From positions 1 through 59,728 of the forward strand of contig NZ_AUDE01000029.1 in the NCBI RefSeq assembly GCF_000425305.1: DNA of 59,728 nucleotides, given 5' to 3'. The notes beneath the pieces were generated by a model that ran no database searches, was not told the origin of the DNA, and saw only the letters and a program-made list of their open reading frames with translations. Position 1 is the stretch's first letter. Each line of letters opens with the position of its first letter. Of the stretch, positions 36,543 through 44,853 are shown one piece after another. Both the position numbers and the translations under genes were made by a program. Source of the stretch: Psychroserpens burtonensis DSM 12212. Lineage in GTDB: Bacteria > Bacteroidota > Bacteroidia > Flavobacteriales > Flavobacteriaceae.

Positions 36543-37970
36543 ATGGTAATGAAATACATCAAAAATGGTTTAGCGGTAACGATATTGCTTTTATCATTTG
36601 GTGCGGCAGCACAAATTGAAGTCAAAAATAGAATTCTCGATTTCTCAATGCTTGCGCCAATAGAGAGCGCTAGCATCTATGTTAAGAACACAACAATTGG
36701 TACGGTAAGTAATTCTGATGGTAAGTTTATATTACAAATTCCTCAAGAATTTGCAAAAGATACTTTAGTCATTTCCTCTATTGGTTATAAAAGTTATAAG
36801 ATTCCTGTAATAGAATTTGACAACAGTTTAGATATTTATCTAGAAGAAGATGTGGCTTCACTTGATGAGATTATTCTAATTGCAGAAATACGTCCTAAAA
36901 CAGGAAATGATATTGTGCTCAAAGCTATTGAGAAGTTAGCTATTAATTTGCCAGATTCTGCGTATATCCAAAAAGGGTTTTTACGCCATAAAGAACGAAA
37001 CAAAGTCGAGTTTAAATGGCTTATAGAAAGTGCGATAACCGTCTATGATTCTGGATTTGCAGCCAACTCGAGTGACTATTTAAAAATCAATGTCGATCAG
37101 GTTAGAAAGAGTTATGACCTTAGAGATATAGATAGTATTTTTAATTATGTGGCTTATAATAACCAGAATGCAAAGCGCAGTAGACTAAAGGTTAAAGATG
37201 TAAAACGTAGTCAATTATCAACAGCGCAATTAGAGAAAGCTATAAAGTGGAATGATACTAGAGTTAACGGACTCCAAAATATATTTCAAGGAAAATTAAA
37301 CTTGCTAAGAAATTCAATAGATGCTAAGGCGCTTTTTGGTGAGGACATTTTAGAAAAACACCATTTTGATTTAGACACCATATTAGTTGATAATGATAGA
37401 AAGATTTATAAAATTAAAATTTCAGAAAGCACAAAATTAGTAGACTTAGAGACTAAAGGCATTTTTAACGCAGGATATGAGGCTAAAGGTTGGTTATACG
37501 TGTATTATGATAATTATGCAATTAAAAAGATAGAGTATGAACTCGTGGCAGCTTCTCAAGCACAAAAGGTAAGAAGTAAACGTTTATTTGATACTCAGGT
37601 AAATCATAAATTAGTGATGACTTACATAGAATACCAAGATAAGATGTATCCCAATTATATCTATTACGAAACGCCAAAACTCGTCAATGTTGGTTTTAAA
37701 ACAGATCAAAAAGTAAGTGACGAAGAAAAGGAACGTTATAATAAGGAAGAACGCTATTATTACACAGTTCAAGAGATTCTTTTTTCTGAAATTATATTAG
37801 ATAAAGACGTTATTAAAATGAAACTTGATGGTGAATGGGATATGGATATCTTTTCCTCCAAGCCATATGATAAAGCATTTTGGAAGAATTACAATGTGCT
37901 ATTAGAAAGTGAAGAAGATGAGAAATTGATTCAGGATTTGAGCAAAAGGGCTTCTTTATTTATAGACTAG
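36543..37970 (+). CDS. Secreted CarboxypepD_reg-like protein
   Basis: The 475-residue protein has a signal peptide (about 1-25, ending GAAAQ), then a carboxypeptidase-regulatory-like domain (about 28-110, RILDFSMLAPIESASIYVKNTTIGTVSNSDGKF). A long C-terminal domain without known motifs follows. Such proteins are common in Bacteroidota as surface or periplasmic scaffolds; function unknown. The start may be ATG 36543 or 36549. Confidence 0.8.
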   Translation: MVMKYIKNGLAVTILLLSFGAAAQIEVKNRILDFSMLAPIESASIYVKNTTIGTVSNSDGKFILQIPQEFAKDTLVISSIGYKSYKIPVIEFDNSLDIYLEEDVASLDEIILIAEIRPKTGNDIVLKAIEKLAINLPDSAYIQKGFLRHKERNKVEFKWLIESAITVYDSGFAANSSDYLKINVDQVRKSYDLRDIDSIFNYVAYNNQNAKRSRLKVKDVKRSQLSTAQLEKAIKWNDTRVNGLQNIFQGKLNLLRNSIDAKALFGEDILEKHHFDLDTILVDNDRKIYKIKISESTKLVDLETKGIFNAGYEAKGWLYVYYDNYAIKKIEYELVAASQAQKVRSKRLFDTQVNHKLVMTYIEYQDKMYPNYIYYETPKLVNVGFKTDQKVSDEEKERYNKEERYYYTVQEILFSEIILDKDVIKMKLDGEWDMDIFSSKPYDKAFWKNYNVLLESEEDEKLIQDLSKRASLFID

Positions 37971-37992
37971 ATTAAATCTTTAAAAAAAGAAG

Positions 37993-38022
37993 TTGAACAT
38001 TGTAAATTACTTTTTATATTTG
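37993..38022 (+). promoter_or_regulatory. Bacteroidota promoter of rpsU
   Basis: TTG at 37993-37995 and TATATTTG at 38015-38022 are separated by 19 bases, an excellent fit to TTG-N19-TAnnTTTG. The leader before rpsU is about 30-39 bases and includes GAGAGGAGG. Confidence 0.8.
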
Positions 38023-38060
38023 CGGCCTTAAAAAATCTAAAAGAGAGGAGGTTAAGGACT

Positions 38061-38255
38061 ATGTTAATAATTCCAATACAATCAGGAGAGAATATAGATA
38101 GAGCGTTAAAACGTTACAAGCGTAAGTTTGTGAAGACGACGGTTAAAAGCCAGTTGCAAGAACGTAAACAATTTACAAAACGGTCTATAGCACTTAGAGC
38201 GCAAGTTAAAAAAGCTCAATATGCTCAAGATCTTAGAGATCAAGAAGCCTTATAA
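38061..38255 (+). CDS. rpsU: 30S ribosomal protein bS21
   Basis: The 64-residue basic protein begins MLIIPIQSGENIDRALKRYKRKFVKT, the classic bS21 pattern, and ends with a helical basic tail. It helps mRNA recognition at the 30S platform. It has its own promoter and a terminator at 38277-38306 and is followed by xerC and hpf. Confidence 0.95.
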   Translation: MLIIPIQSGENIDRALKRYKRKFVKTTVKSQLQERKQFTKRSIALRAQVKKAQYAQDLRDQEAL

Positions 38256-38276
38256 GTATTGCTTTTCTTAAATATT

Positions 38277-38306
38277 AATCCTGCTTATTCAAGTAGGATT
38301 TTTTTT
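38277..38306 (+). terminator. Intrinsic terminator after rpsU
   Basis: AATCCTGCTT pairs with AAGTAGGATT (one mismatch) across ATTC and is followed by eight T residues. It lies 22 bases after the rpsU stop. Confidence 0.85.
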
Positions 38307-38401
38307 GTTCGATACTCAAGTCGCTATTGAAAAAGGTTGTACTTTTCAATTTACACTAAACTCAAGTAATAAATAAAATCTTACTTCTGAAATTATATCA
38401 C

Positions 38402-39292
38402 ATGTCTTTTAAAGCATTCTCAGATTACCTCTTGCTAGAGAAAAACTATTCACCACTAACGCTAAAGGCGTACTTGTTTGATTTACAGGCATTTCAAAAA
38501 TTTATAGTTTTAGAATTTCAAGAGAACACTATAGATGATGTGAATTACCAGCAAATAAGAAATTGGATTGTAAGTCTCGTTGAAAGTGGTATCTCCAACC
38601 GAAGCATCAACAGAAAATCATCTTCTCTCAATACCTATTATAAATTTCTTCTAAAAATTAATACGATTACGGTAAACCCTTTGAATAAGCATAAAGCTTT
38701 AAAAGTCAGCAAGAAAATTCAAGTGCCATTTTCGGAAGGGGAATTGCACCAAGTTTTAGATGAACTTAATTCGGTAACAGATTTTGAAGGCTTAAGAAAC
38801 CGTTTGATTATTGAATTGTTTTATGCAACTGGAATACGTAGAATAGAACTAGTGCAGCTCAGGCTTTCTGATGTTGATATGTCCAATAGAACATTGAAAG
38901 TTTTGGGTAAGCGAAATAAAGAAAGACTAATCCCTTTGTTAGATTCTGTTATAAAAACAATAGAGACCTATTTAGGGCAAAGAAATGACTTAGAAATTAT
39001 TGTAGATGATTCTTGTTTGTTTTTAACTAAAAAAGGGGTTAAAATTTATGAAACTCTTGTTTACAGAATTATAAATGACTACTTTAGTAAGGTATCTACT
39101 AAAGTAAAAAGAAGTCCACATATATTGAGGCACTCATTTGCGACTCACTTACTTAATCAAGGTGCAAATTTAAACGCTGTAAAAGAACTTCTCGGACACT
39201 CAAGTTTAGCAGCAACTCAAATCTATACACATAGTAGTATAGCAGAACTGAAAAAAGTGTACACAAATACACATCCAAGAAGTAAAAAATAA
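38402..39292 (+). CDS. xerC: Tyrosine recombinase XerC
   Basis: The 296-residue protein has the core-binding domain (1-90) and catalytic domain (108-290). Catalytic residues are Arg146 (TGIRRIEL), Lys170 (GKRNKER), His240 and Arg243 (PHILRHSF), His266 (LLGHSS) and Tyr275 (QIYTHS). Its length and position between rpsU and hpf fit the chromosome dimer-resolution recombinase acting at dif with XerD. It is clearly different from the recombinase at 4486-5616. Confidence 0.93.
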   Translation: MSFKAFSDYLLLEKNYSPLTLKAYLFDLQAFQKFIVLEFQENTIDDVNYQQIRNWIVSLVESGISNRSINRKSSSLNTYYKFLLKINTITVNPLNKHKALKVSKKIQVPFSEGELHQVLDELNSVTDFEGLRNRLIIELFYATGIRRIELVQLRLSDVDMSNRTLKVLGKRNKERLIPLLDSVIKTIETYLGQRNDLEIIVDDSCLFLTKKGVKIYETLVYRIINDYFSKVSTKVKRSPHILRHSFATHLLNQGANLNAVKELLGHSSLAATQIYTHSSIAELKKVYTNTHPRSKK

Positions 39293-39319
39293 TATTGTCT
39301 AACCTATAAAAAATCGAAT

Positions 39320-39622
39320 ATGAAGGTAAACACTCAAGCTGTAAATTTTAATGCAGATAAAAAGCTAATTGACTTTATTCAAAATCGTATGGATAAATTA
39401 GATATGTTTTATGACAAGGTCATACAATCTGATGTGTTTTTGAAAGTTGAAAACACTAGTGATAAGGAAAATAAAATTTTTGAGGCGCGCGTAGAAGTAC
39501 CTGGAGATAGTTTTATTGTAAAAAAACAATGTAAAACATTTGAAGAAGGGGCAGATATGGCAGTTTCATCGTTAGAAAGGCAGTTAAAACGTAGAAAAGA
39601 AAAATTAAGAACACATATGTGA
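39320..39622 (+). CDS. hpf: Ribosome hibernation promoting factor (short HPF/YfiA)
   Basis: The 100-residue protein is the short HPF type: MKVNTQAVNFNADKKLIDFIQNRMDKLDMFYDKV and a C-terminal EGADMAVSSLERQLKRRKEKL. It binds the 30S decoding centre and silences ribosomes in stationary phase. It starts 27 bases after xerC, so both are probably co-transcribed. Confidence 0.92.
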   Translation: MKVNTQAVNFNADKKLIDFIQNRMDKLDMFYDKVIQSDVFLKVENTSDKENKIFEARVEVPGDSFIVKKQCKTFEEGADMAVSSLERQLKRRKEKLRTHM

Positions 39623-39643
39623 TAATTTTTTTGAAAAAATGTT

Positions 39644-39672
39644 TTGAATAAATAAATAAATCTTTACATTTG
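39644..39672 (+). promoter_or_regulatory. Promoter of the tRNA-tuf operon
   Basis: TTG at 39644-39646 and TACATTTG at 39665-39672 are 18 bases apart, a good Bacteroidota promoter. It lies 51 bases before tRNA-Thr(TGT). Confidence 0.75.
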
Positions 39673-39723
39673 CAGTCCGTTAGAAATAGCGGACTTTTTT
39701 TATAGCCTAAAAGTTATATAAAA

Positions 39724-39797
39724 GCCGATGTAGCTCAGCTGGCTAGAGCAGCTGATTTGTAATCAGCAGGTCGTGGGTTCGAGTCCCTCCATCGGCT
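39724..39797 (+). tRNA. tRNA-Thr (anticodon TGT)
   Basis: The 74-base cloverleaf has acceptor arms GCCGATG and CATCGGC. The anticodon stem is GCTGA/TCAGC around TTTGTAA (anticodon TGT), and the T-loop is GTTCGAG. CCA is not encoded. Confidence 0.97.
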
Positions 39798-39851
39798 CTT
39801 AAAAAGTCTAAGAAAAACGAAAGTTGTTTTTAGCAAAAGTTCTTTAAAATT

Positions 39852-39933
<82 letters not shown>

Positions 39934-40159
39934 CAAAGAATTTTAAATAAGAAGTTGCCAAAAGCTTGCTTTTGTAAAACTACGTTTTAGAATTCTTTGG
40001 ATTGGGTCACCAATCCAAGATTACCGAGTAAAGCGAGGTAATTCATATTAAGAAAATAATTTGAAGGAGGTTTAATTCAAGTTTGTGTTTAGTATGAACT
40101 TAGCAAATCCGGATCATTTGAAATATTGAAACCTTTAATTCGTAAAACAGTTAAAAAAT

Positions 40160-40232
40160 GCGAGAGTAGCTCAGTTGGTAGAGCGTCAGCCTTCCAAGCT
40201 GAATGTCGCCAGTTCGAACCTGGTCTCTCGCT
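40160..40232 (+). tRNA. tRNA-Gly (anticodon TCC)
   Basis: The 73-base tRNA has acceptor arms GCGAGAG/CTCTCGC and anticodon stem TCAGC/GCTGA around CTTCCAA (anticodon TCC). A 226-base spacer with a TTGGATTGG/CCAATCCAA hairpin (39997-40018) separates it from tRNA-Tyr. Confidence 0.97.
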
Positions 40233-40300
40233 CTAACTAAGTTAGCTTTTTGTTGATTTAGTTTTAAGTAAACGTTTCTGTTTAGCTTACCAAATTTAAA

Positions 40301-40372
40301 GCCGGTGTAGCTCAGGGGTAGAGCGTTTCCTTGGTAAGGAAGAGGTCACGAGTTCAATTCTCGTCATTGGCT
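40301..40372 (+). tRNA. tRNA-Thr (anticodon GGT)
   Basis: The 72-base tRNA has acceptor arms GCCGGTG/CATTGGC with two G-T wobbles, an anticodon loop TTGGTAA (anticodon GGT) and T-loop GTTCAAT. It is the last tRNA before tuf. Confidence 0.96.
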
Positions 40373-40433
40373 CTTTTTTTTTAATAAAGAATTAAATTGA
40401 ATACTAATATAAATAAGATTAAATAAATTAAAC

Positions 40434-41621
40434 ATGGCAAAGGCAACTTTCGATCGTTCAAAACCACACCTTAACATAGGTACTATTGGACACGTAGATC
40501 ACGGTAAAACAACTTTAACTGCTGCTATTACTAAAGTATTAGCTGATGCAGGTTTTTCAGAAGCAAGATCATTCGATCAGATTGATAACGCTCCAGAAGA
40601 AAAAGAAAGAGGTATAACAATTAATACTTCACATGTTGAATATGCAACAGCAAATCGTCATTACGCTCACGTTGACTGTCCAGGTCACGCCGATTACGTA
40701 AAGAACATGGTTACTGGTGCTGCTCAAATGGATGGTGCTATTTTAGTTGTTGCTGCAACTGATGGTCCTATGCCACAAACGCGCGAGCACATCTTACTTG
40801 GTCGTCAGGTAGGTATTCCTCGTATGGTTGTATTCATGAATAAAGTGGATATGGTGGATGATGAAGAGTTATTAGAATTAGTGGAAATGGAAATTAGAGA
40901 GTTATTATCATTCTATGAATATGATGGTGATAATGGACCTGTAATTGCAGGTTCTGCTTTAGGTGCACTTAACGGTGAACAAAAATGGGTAGATTCAGTA
41001 TTGGAATTAATGGAATCTGTTGATTCTTGGATTGAAGAGCCGGTACGTGATATGGATAAGCCATTCTTAATGCCAATTGAGGATGTGTTTTCAATTACAG
41101 GTCGTGGAACTGTTGCTACAGGACGTATTGAAACTGGAGTAGGTAATACAGGTGATCCAGTTGAGATTATTGGTATGGGTGCTGAGAAATTAACATCTAC
41201 TATTACTGGTATTGAAATGTTCCGTCAAATCCTTAATAGGGGTGAGGCTGGAGATAATGCTGGTATCTTATTAAGAGGTATTGAGAAGAGTCAAATCTCA
41301 AGAGGTATGGTTATTACTAAGCCAGGATCTGTTACTCCACACGCTAAATTCAAAGCTGAGGTTTATGTACTTAAGAAAGAAGAAGGTGGACGTCACACTC
41401 CATTCCATAATAACTATCGTCCACAGTTCTACGTTCGTACAACTGATGTAACTGGAAATATTATGCTTCCTGACGGAGTTGAAATGGTAATGCCTGGAGA
41501 TAACCTTACAATTACTGTTGATCTAATTCAAGCAATTGCAATGAACGTCGGTTTACGTTTCGCAATTAGAGAAGGTGGTAGAACAGTAGGAGCAGGTCAG
41601 GTTACTGAAATTTTAGACTAA
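40434..41621 (+). CDS. tuf: Elongation factor Tu
   Basis: The 395-residue GTPase delivers aminoacyl-tRNA to the ribosome. It has GHVDHGKT (19-26), the RGITI switch, DCPGH, NKVD, and the three-domain layout ending [16 protein letters not shown]. The length and motifs are typical. It is encoded between tRNA-Thr(GGT) and tRNA-Trp in the usual order. Confidence 0.98.
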   Translation: MAKATFDRSKPHLNIGTIGHVDHGKTTLTAAITKVLADAGFSEARSFDQIDNAPEEKERGITINTSHVEYATANRHYAHVDCPGHADYVKNMVTGAAQMDGAILVVAATDGPMPQTREHILLGRQVGIPRMVVFMNKVDMVDDEELLELVEMEIRELLSFYEYDGDNGPVIAGSALGALNGEQKWVDSVLELMESVDSWIEEPVRDMDKPFLMPIEDVFSITGRGTVATGRIETGVGNTGDPVEIIGMGAEKLTSTITGIEMFRQILNRGEAGDNAGILLRGIEKSQISRGMVITKPGSVTPHAKFKAEVYVLKKEEGGRHTPFHNNYRPQFYVRTTDVTGNIMLPDGVEMVMPGDNLTITVDLIQAIAMNVGLRFAIREGGRTVGAGQVTEILD

Positions 41622-41645
41622 ATATTTATTAAATAAATAGTAATT

Positions 41646-41673
41646 AAGGTGTCTTGTTTTTGCAAGATGCCTT
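41646..41673 (+). terminator. Hairpin between tuf and tRNA-Trp
   Basis: Eleven base pairs (two wobbles) form between AAGGTGTCTTG and CAAGATGCCTT with a six-base loop. There is no good T run afterwards, so it may be a processing or partial termination site. Confidence 0.5.
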
Positions 41674-41684
41674 GATTAATATTT

Positions 41685-41757
41685 ACGGGTTTAGCTCAGT
41701 TGGTAGAGCACTGGTCTCCAAAACCAGGTGTCGGGAGTTCGAGTCTCTCAACCCGTG
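41685..41757 (+). tRNA. tRNA-Trp (anticodon CCA)
   Basis: The 73-base tRNA has acceptor arms ACGGGTT/AACCCGT, an anticodon stem CTGGT/ACCAG around CTCCAAA (anticodon CCA), and T-loop GTTCGAG. It lies 15 bases before secE. Confidence 0.97.
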
Positions 41758-41772
41758 CAAACAAGAAATCAG

Positions 41773-41964
41773 ATGGCAGGAATTGTAAATTATATAAAAG
41801 AATCTTTTGGCGAGTTAAAAAATAACGTATCATGGCCAACATGGTCTGAAGCTCAAAGTTTAACTGTGTTAGTAGCTGTATTCTCAATCATTTTCTCTTT
41901 AGCTATTTGGGGAGTTGATACTGTTTTTAGTAAAGTTATTAAGGCATACTTTAATTTAATATAA
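41773..41964 (+). CDS. secE: Preprotein translocase subunit SecE
   Basis: The 63-residue single-span protein has the SecE pattern: an amphipathic helix (IVNYIKESFGELKNNVSWPTW) and one membrane helix (TVLVAVFSIIFSLAIWGVDTVF). It clamps SecY in the SecYEG channel. The ATG at 41773 is chosen, because an in-frame start at 41728 would lie inside tRNA-Trp. Confidence 0.95.
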   Translation: MAGIVNYIKESFGELKNNVSWPTWSEAQSLTVLVAVFSIIFSLAIWGVDTVFSKVIKAYFNLI

Positions 41965-41984
41965 CTAATAATATAACAGAGAGT

Positions 41985-42542
41985 ATGTCTGAGACTAGCG
42001 TAAATAAAAAGTGGTATGTTGTTAGAGCTGTAAGTGGTCAGGAAAACAAAATCAAGGCTTATATAGAAAATGAAATTTCTAGATTAGGCTTAGAGGATTT
42101 TGTTGATCAAGTTTTAGTTCCAACAGAAAAAGTTATCCAAATTCGTAATGGTAAGAAAATAAATAAAGAACGTGTTTATTTTCCGGGTTATATTATGATT
42201 CAGGCTAACTTAAGCGGAGAAGTTCCACATATTATTAAATCCATTACGAATGTAATTGGTTTTTTAGGGGAGACTAAAGGAGGAGATCCAGTGCCACTTA
42301 GACAAAGTGAGGTTAATAGAATGCTAGGTAAGGTAGATGAGTTATCTGTTGAAGCAGATTCCAATATGGCAATACCTTATACTATTGGAGAGACAGTTAA
42401 GGTAATTGATGGTCCATTTAATGGGTTTGACGGTACTGTTGAAAAGATAAATGAAGAAAAGCGTAAACTTGAGGTAATGGTGAAAATTTTCGGAAGAAAA
42501 ACACCGTTAGAATTAAGTTATATGCAAGTAGATAAAGTATAA
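41985..42542 (+). CDS. nusG: Transcription antitermination protein NusG
   Basis: The 185-residue protein has an N-terminal NGN domain ([22 protein letters not shown]) and a C-terminal KOW domain ([30 protein letters not shown]). It couples RNA polymerase to the ribosome and controls pausing. It follows secE by 20 bases. Confidence 0.97.
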   Translation: MSETSVNKKWYVVRAVSGQENKIKAYIENEISRLGLEDFVDQVLVPTEKVIQIRNGKKINKERVYFPGYIMIQANLSGEVPHIIKSITNVIGFLGETKGGDPVPLRQSEVNRMLGKVDELSVEADSNMAIPYTIGETVKVIDGPFNGFDGTVEKINEEKRKLEVMVKIFGRKTPLELSYMQVDKV

Positions 42543-42615
42543 TAATCGTTACACACATAGAAAGTATTTCTTTTTTGCTTCCACAATAAAGATGTACAAA
42601 ATTAAAATTTTCAAA

Positions 42616-43056
42616 ATGGCAAAAGAATTAGGTAAAGTAGTTAAATTACAAGTTCGGGGAGGTGCTGCGAATCCGTCGCCACCGGTTGGACCCGCTTTAG
42701 GAGCTGCTGGAGTTAATATTATGGAATTTTGTAAGCAATTCAACGCTAGAACTCAGGACAAGCCTGGTAAAGTTCTTCCTGTTGTAATTTCAGTTTACAA
42801 AGACAAGTCTTTCGACTTTGTTATCAAAACTCCTCCAGCTGCGGTACAATTAATGGAAGCGGCCAAAGTAAAAAAAGGATCTGGTGAACCGAACAGAAAG
42901 AAAGTAGCGAAAGTAACTTGGGACCAAGTGAAAGCTATAGCAGAAGATAAAATGCAAGATTTAAATGCATTTAATATTGGATCTGCAATGAAGATGGTTG
43001 CAGGAACTGCAAGATCAATGGGAATCACAGTTAAAGGTGGTGAGTCACCTAACTAA
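42616..43056 (+). CDS. rplK: 50S ribosomal protein uL11
   Basis: The 146-residue protein starts [29 protein letters not shown] and contains the rRNA-binding C-terminal domain ending [12 protein letters not shown]. The ATG at 42616 gives the family-typical N-terminus; an in-frame ATG at 42592 adds eight residues and is unlikely. It begins the uL11-uL1-uL10-bL12 group. Confidence 0.97.
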   Translation: MAKELGKVVKLQVRGGAANPSPPVGPALGAAGVNIMEFCKQFNARTQDKPGKVLPVVISVYKDKSFDFVIKTPPAAVQLMEAAKVKKGSGEPNRKKVAKVTWDQVKAIAEDKMQDLNAFNIGSAMKMVAGTARSMGITVKGGESPN

Positions 43057-43067
43057 AAATTTTTGAA

Positions 43068-43754
43068 ATGGCAATTACAAAAAAACAAAAAGAGTCTAGA
43101 GCTAAAGTTGAGAAGAATAAATTATATTCTGTCAAGGAAGCTACAGTTCTATTAAAAGAGATCACGTATACAAAATTTGACGCCTCTGTAGATTTAGCAG
43201 TACGACTTGGAGTAGACCCACGTAAAGCTAATCAGATGGTGAGAGGAGTTGTTTCTCTTCCACATGGAACAGGTAAAGATATGAAAGTCCTTGCATTAGT
43301 TACTCCAGATAAAGAAGAGGAAGCTAGAGCAGCAGGAGCTGACTACGTAGGATTAGATGAGTACCTAGAAAAAATCAAAAATGGTTGGACAGATGTTGAC
43401 GTTATTGTTACTATGCCGGCTATCATGGGAAAACTAGGTCCATTAGGTAGAGTATTAGGTCCAAGAGGGCTAATGCCAAATCCAAAGACAGGAACAGTTA
43501 CTATGGATGTTGCGAAAGCAGTAGCTGAGGTTAAGGCTGGTAAAATTGATTTCAAAGTTGATAAAACAGGAATTGTACATGCTCCAATAGGAAAAGCATC
43601 ATTTAGTGCTGATAAATTAGAGGAGAATGCTATGGAATTGTTAACCACTTTGAATAAATTGAAACCAACTGCTTCAAAAGGTGTCTACATGAAAAGTGTT
43701 TTCATGTCTAGTACAATGAGTCCTAGTATAGCAATTGATGTTAAATTCGCATAA
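43068..43754 (+). CDS. rplA: 50S ribosomal protein uL1
   Basis: The 228-residue protein of the L1 stalk has [23 protein letters not shown] and the signature [16 protein letters not shown]. It begins 11 bases after rplK. In other bacteria uL1 represses the rplKA mRNA; a leader site was not identified here. Confidence 0.97.
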   Translation: MAITKKQKESRAKVEKNKLYSVKEATVLLKEITYTKFDASVDLAVRLGVDPRKANQMVRGVVSLPHGTGKDMKVLALVTPDKEEEARAAGADYVGLDEYLEKIKNGWTDVDVIVTMPAIMGKLGPLGRVLGPRGLMPNPKTGTVTMDVAKAVAEVKAGKIDFKVDKTGIVHAPIGKASFSADKLEENAMELLTTLNKLKPTASKGVYMKSVFMSSTMSPSIAIDVKFA

Positions 43755-43774
43755 GTAGTTAAATCTTTATTATT

Positions 43775-44296
43775 ATGACAAGAGAAGAAAAATCACAAGT
43801 AATTGAAGAGTTAACTGCTCAATTAGCAGATAATGCAAATATTTATTTAGCGGATATCTCAGGATTAAACGCAGGTAATACTTCAGACTTACGTCGTGCT
43901 TGTTACAAAGCAAACGTACAATTAAGCGTAGTAAAAAATACATTATTAATTAAAGCGATGGAGGCTTCTGATAGAGATTTCGGAGAACTTCCAACGGTTT
44001 TAAAAGGTAATACTTCAGTAATGTATTCTGAAACTGGTAATGCTCCAGCTAAAGTAATTAAGAACTTCCGTAAAAAATCTGATAAGCCTTTGCTTAAAGG
44101 TGCTTTTATTGAAGAAGCTGTTTACATTGGCGATGATCAATTAGACATGTTAGTAGATATCAAGTCTAAAGAAGAATTGATTGGAGATATCATTGGATTG
44201 TTACAATCACCAGCTAAGAATGTTATTGCAGCACTTAAATCAGGTGGTGGAACATTAGCAGGTATTATCAAAACATTATCTGAAAGAGAAGGATAA
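43775..44296 (+). CDS. rplJ: 50S ribosomal protein uL10
   Basis: The 173-residue protein has the N-terminal rRNA-binding domain (EEKSQVIEELTAQLADNANIYLADISGLNAG) and a C-terminal helix (ALKSGGGTLAGIIKTLSER) that anchors bL12 dimers. It is the normal partner of rplL, 60 bases downstream. Confidence 0.96.
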   Translation: MTREEKSQVIEELTAQLADNANIYLADISGLNAGNTSDLRRACYKANVQLSVVKNTLLIKAMEASDRDFGELPTVLKGNTSVMYSETGNAPAKVIKNFRKKSDKPLLKGAFIEEAVYIGDDQLDMLVDIKSKEELIGDIIGLLQSPAKNVIAALKSGGGTLAGIIKTLSEREG

Positions 44297-44356
44297 TTAA
44301 GCAAGTACGCACTTAAACAAATTATATTTTATTAAAATTATTAAAACGGTAGAAAA

Positions 44357-44728
44357 ATGGCAGATTTAAAAGATTTCGCAGAGCAATTAGTTAACTTAAC
44401 AGTAAAAGAAGTTAATGAATTAGCTACAATATTAAAAGACGAGTACGGTATCGAACCAGCAGCAGCTGCAGCAGTTATGCAAGCAGGTCCTGGAGCTGCG
44501 GATGCAGTAGAAGAGCAAACTGAATTTGATGTAATCCTTAAGGCCGCAGGTGGTTCTAAATTAGCAGTTGTAAAGTTAGTTAAAGAATTAACTGGTTTAG
44601 GATTAAAAGAAGCTAAAGGTTTAGTTGATGATGCACCAAGTGCAATCAAAGAAGGTGTTGCTAAAGACGAAGCTGAAGCTTTAAGAGCTCAGTTAGAAGA
44701 AGCAGGAGCAGAGGTTGAGGTTAAGTAA
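44357..44728 (+). CDS. rplL: 50S ribosomal protein bL12
   Basis: The 123-residue acidic stalk protein has the N-terminal dimerisation domain, an Ala-rich hinge ([16 protein letters not shown]) and the C-terminal domain [24 protein letters not shown] that recruits GTPase factors. A strong hairpin follows before rpoB. Confidence 0.97.
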   Translation: MADLKDFAEQLVNLTVKEVNELATILKDEYGIEPAAAAAVMQAGPGAADAVEEQTEFDVILKAAGGSKLAVVKLVKELTGLGLKEAKGLVDDAPSAIKEGVAKDEAEALRAQLEEAGAEVEVK

Positions 44729-44750
44729 ACTTAGCAAACCTACAAATTAC

Positions 44751-44793
44751 GGTTTAGGTCTTTCGATATAGTCGAAATGACCTAAACCCTTTT
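44751..44793 (+). terminator. Attenuator-like hairpin between rplL and rpoB
   Basis: GGTTTAGGTC (44751-44760) pairs with GACCTAAACC (44779-44788), and inside it TTTCGA pairs with TCGAAA. The total is 16 base pairs, followed by CTTTTG. It would partly terminate transcription, lowering rpoBC against ribosomal genes, as known for the E. coli rplL-rpoB region. The TTTCGA...TCGAAA core also resembles flavobacterial REP elements. Confidence 0.65.
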
Positions 44794-44853
44794 GTGTATT
44801 AAAAAAGCACATAAATAAACTAGTTAATTTTTTAATCAAAAAAGCGTTCATCG

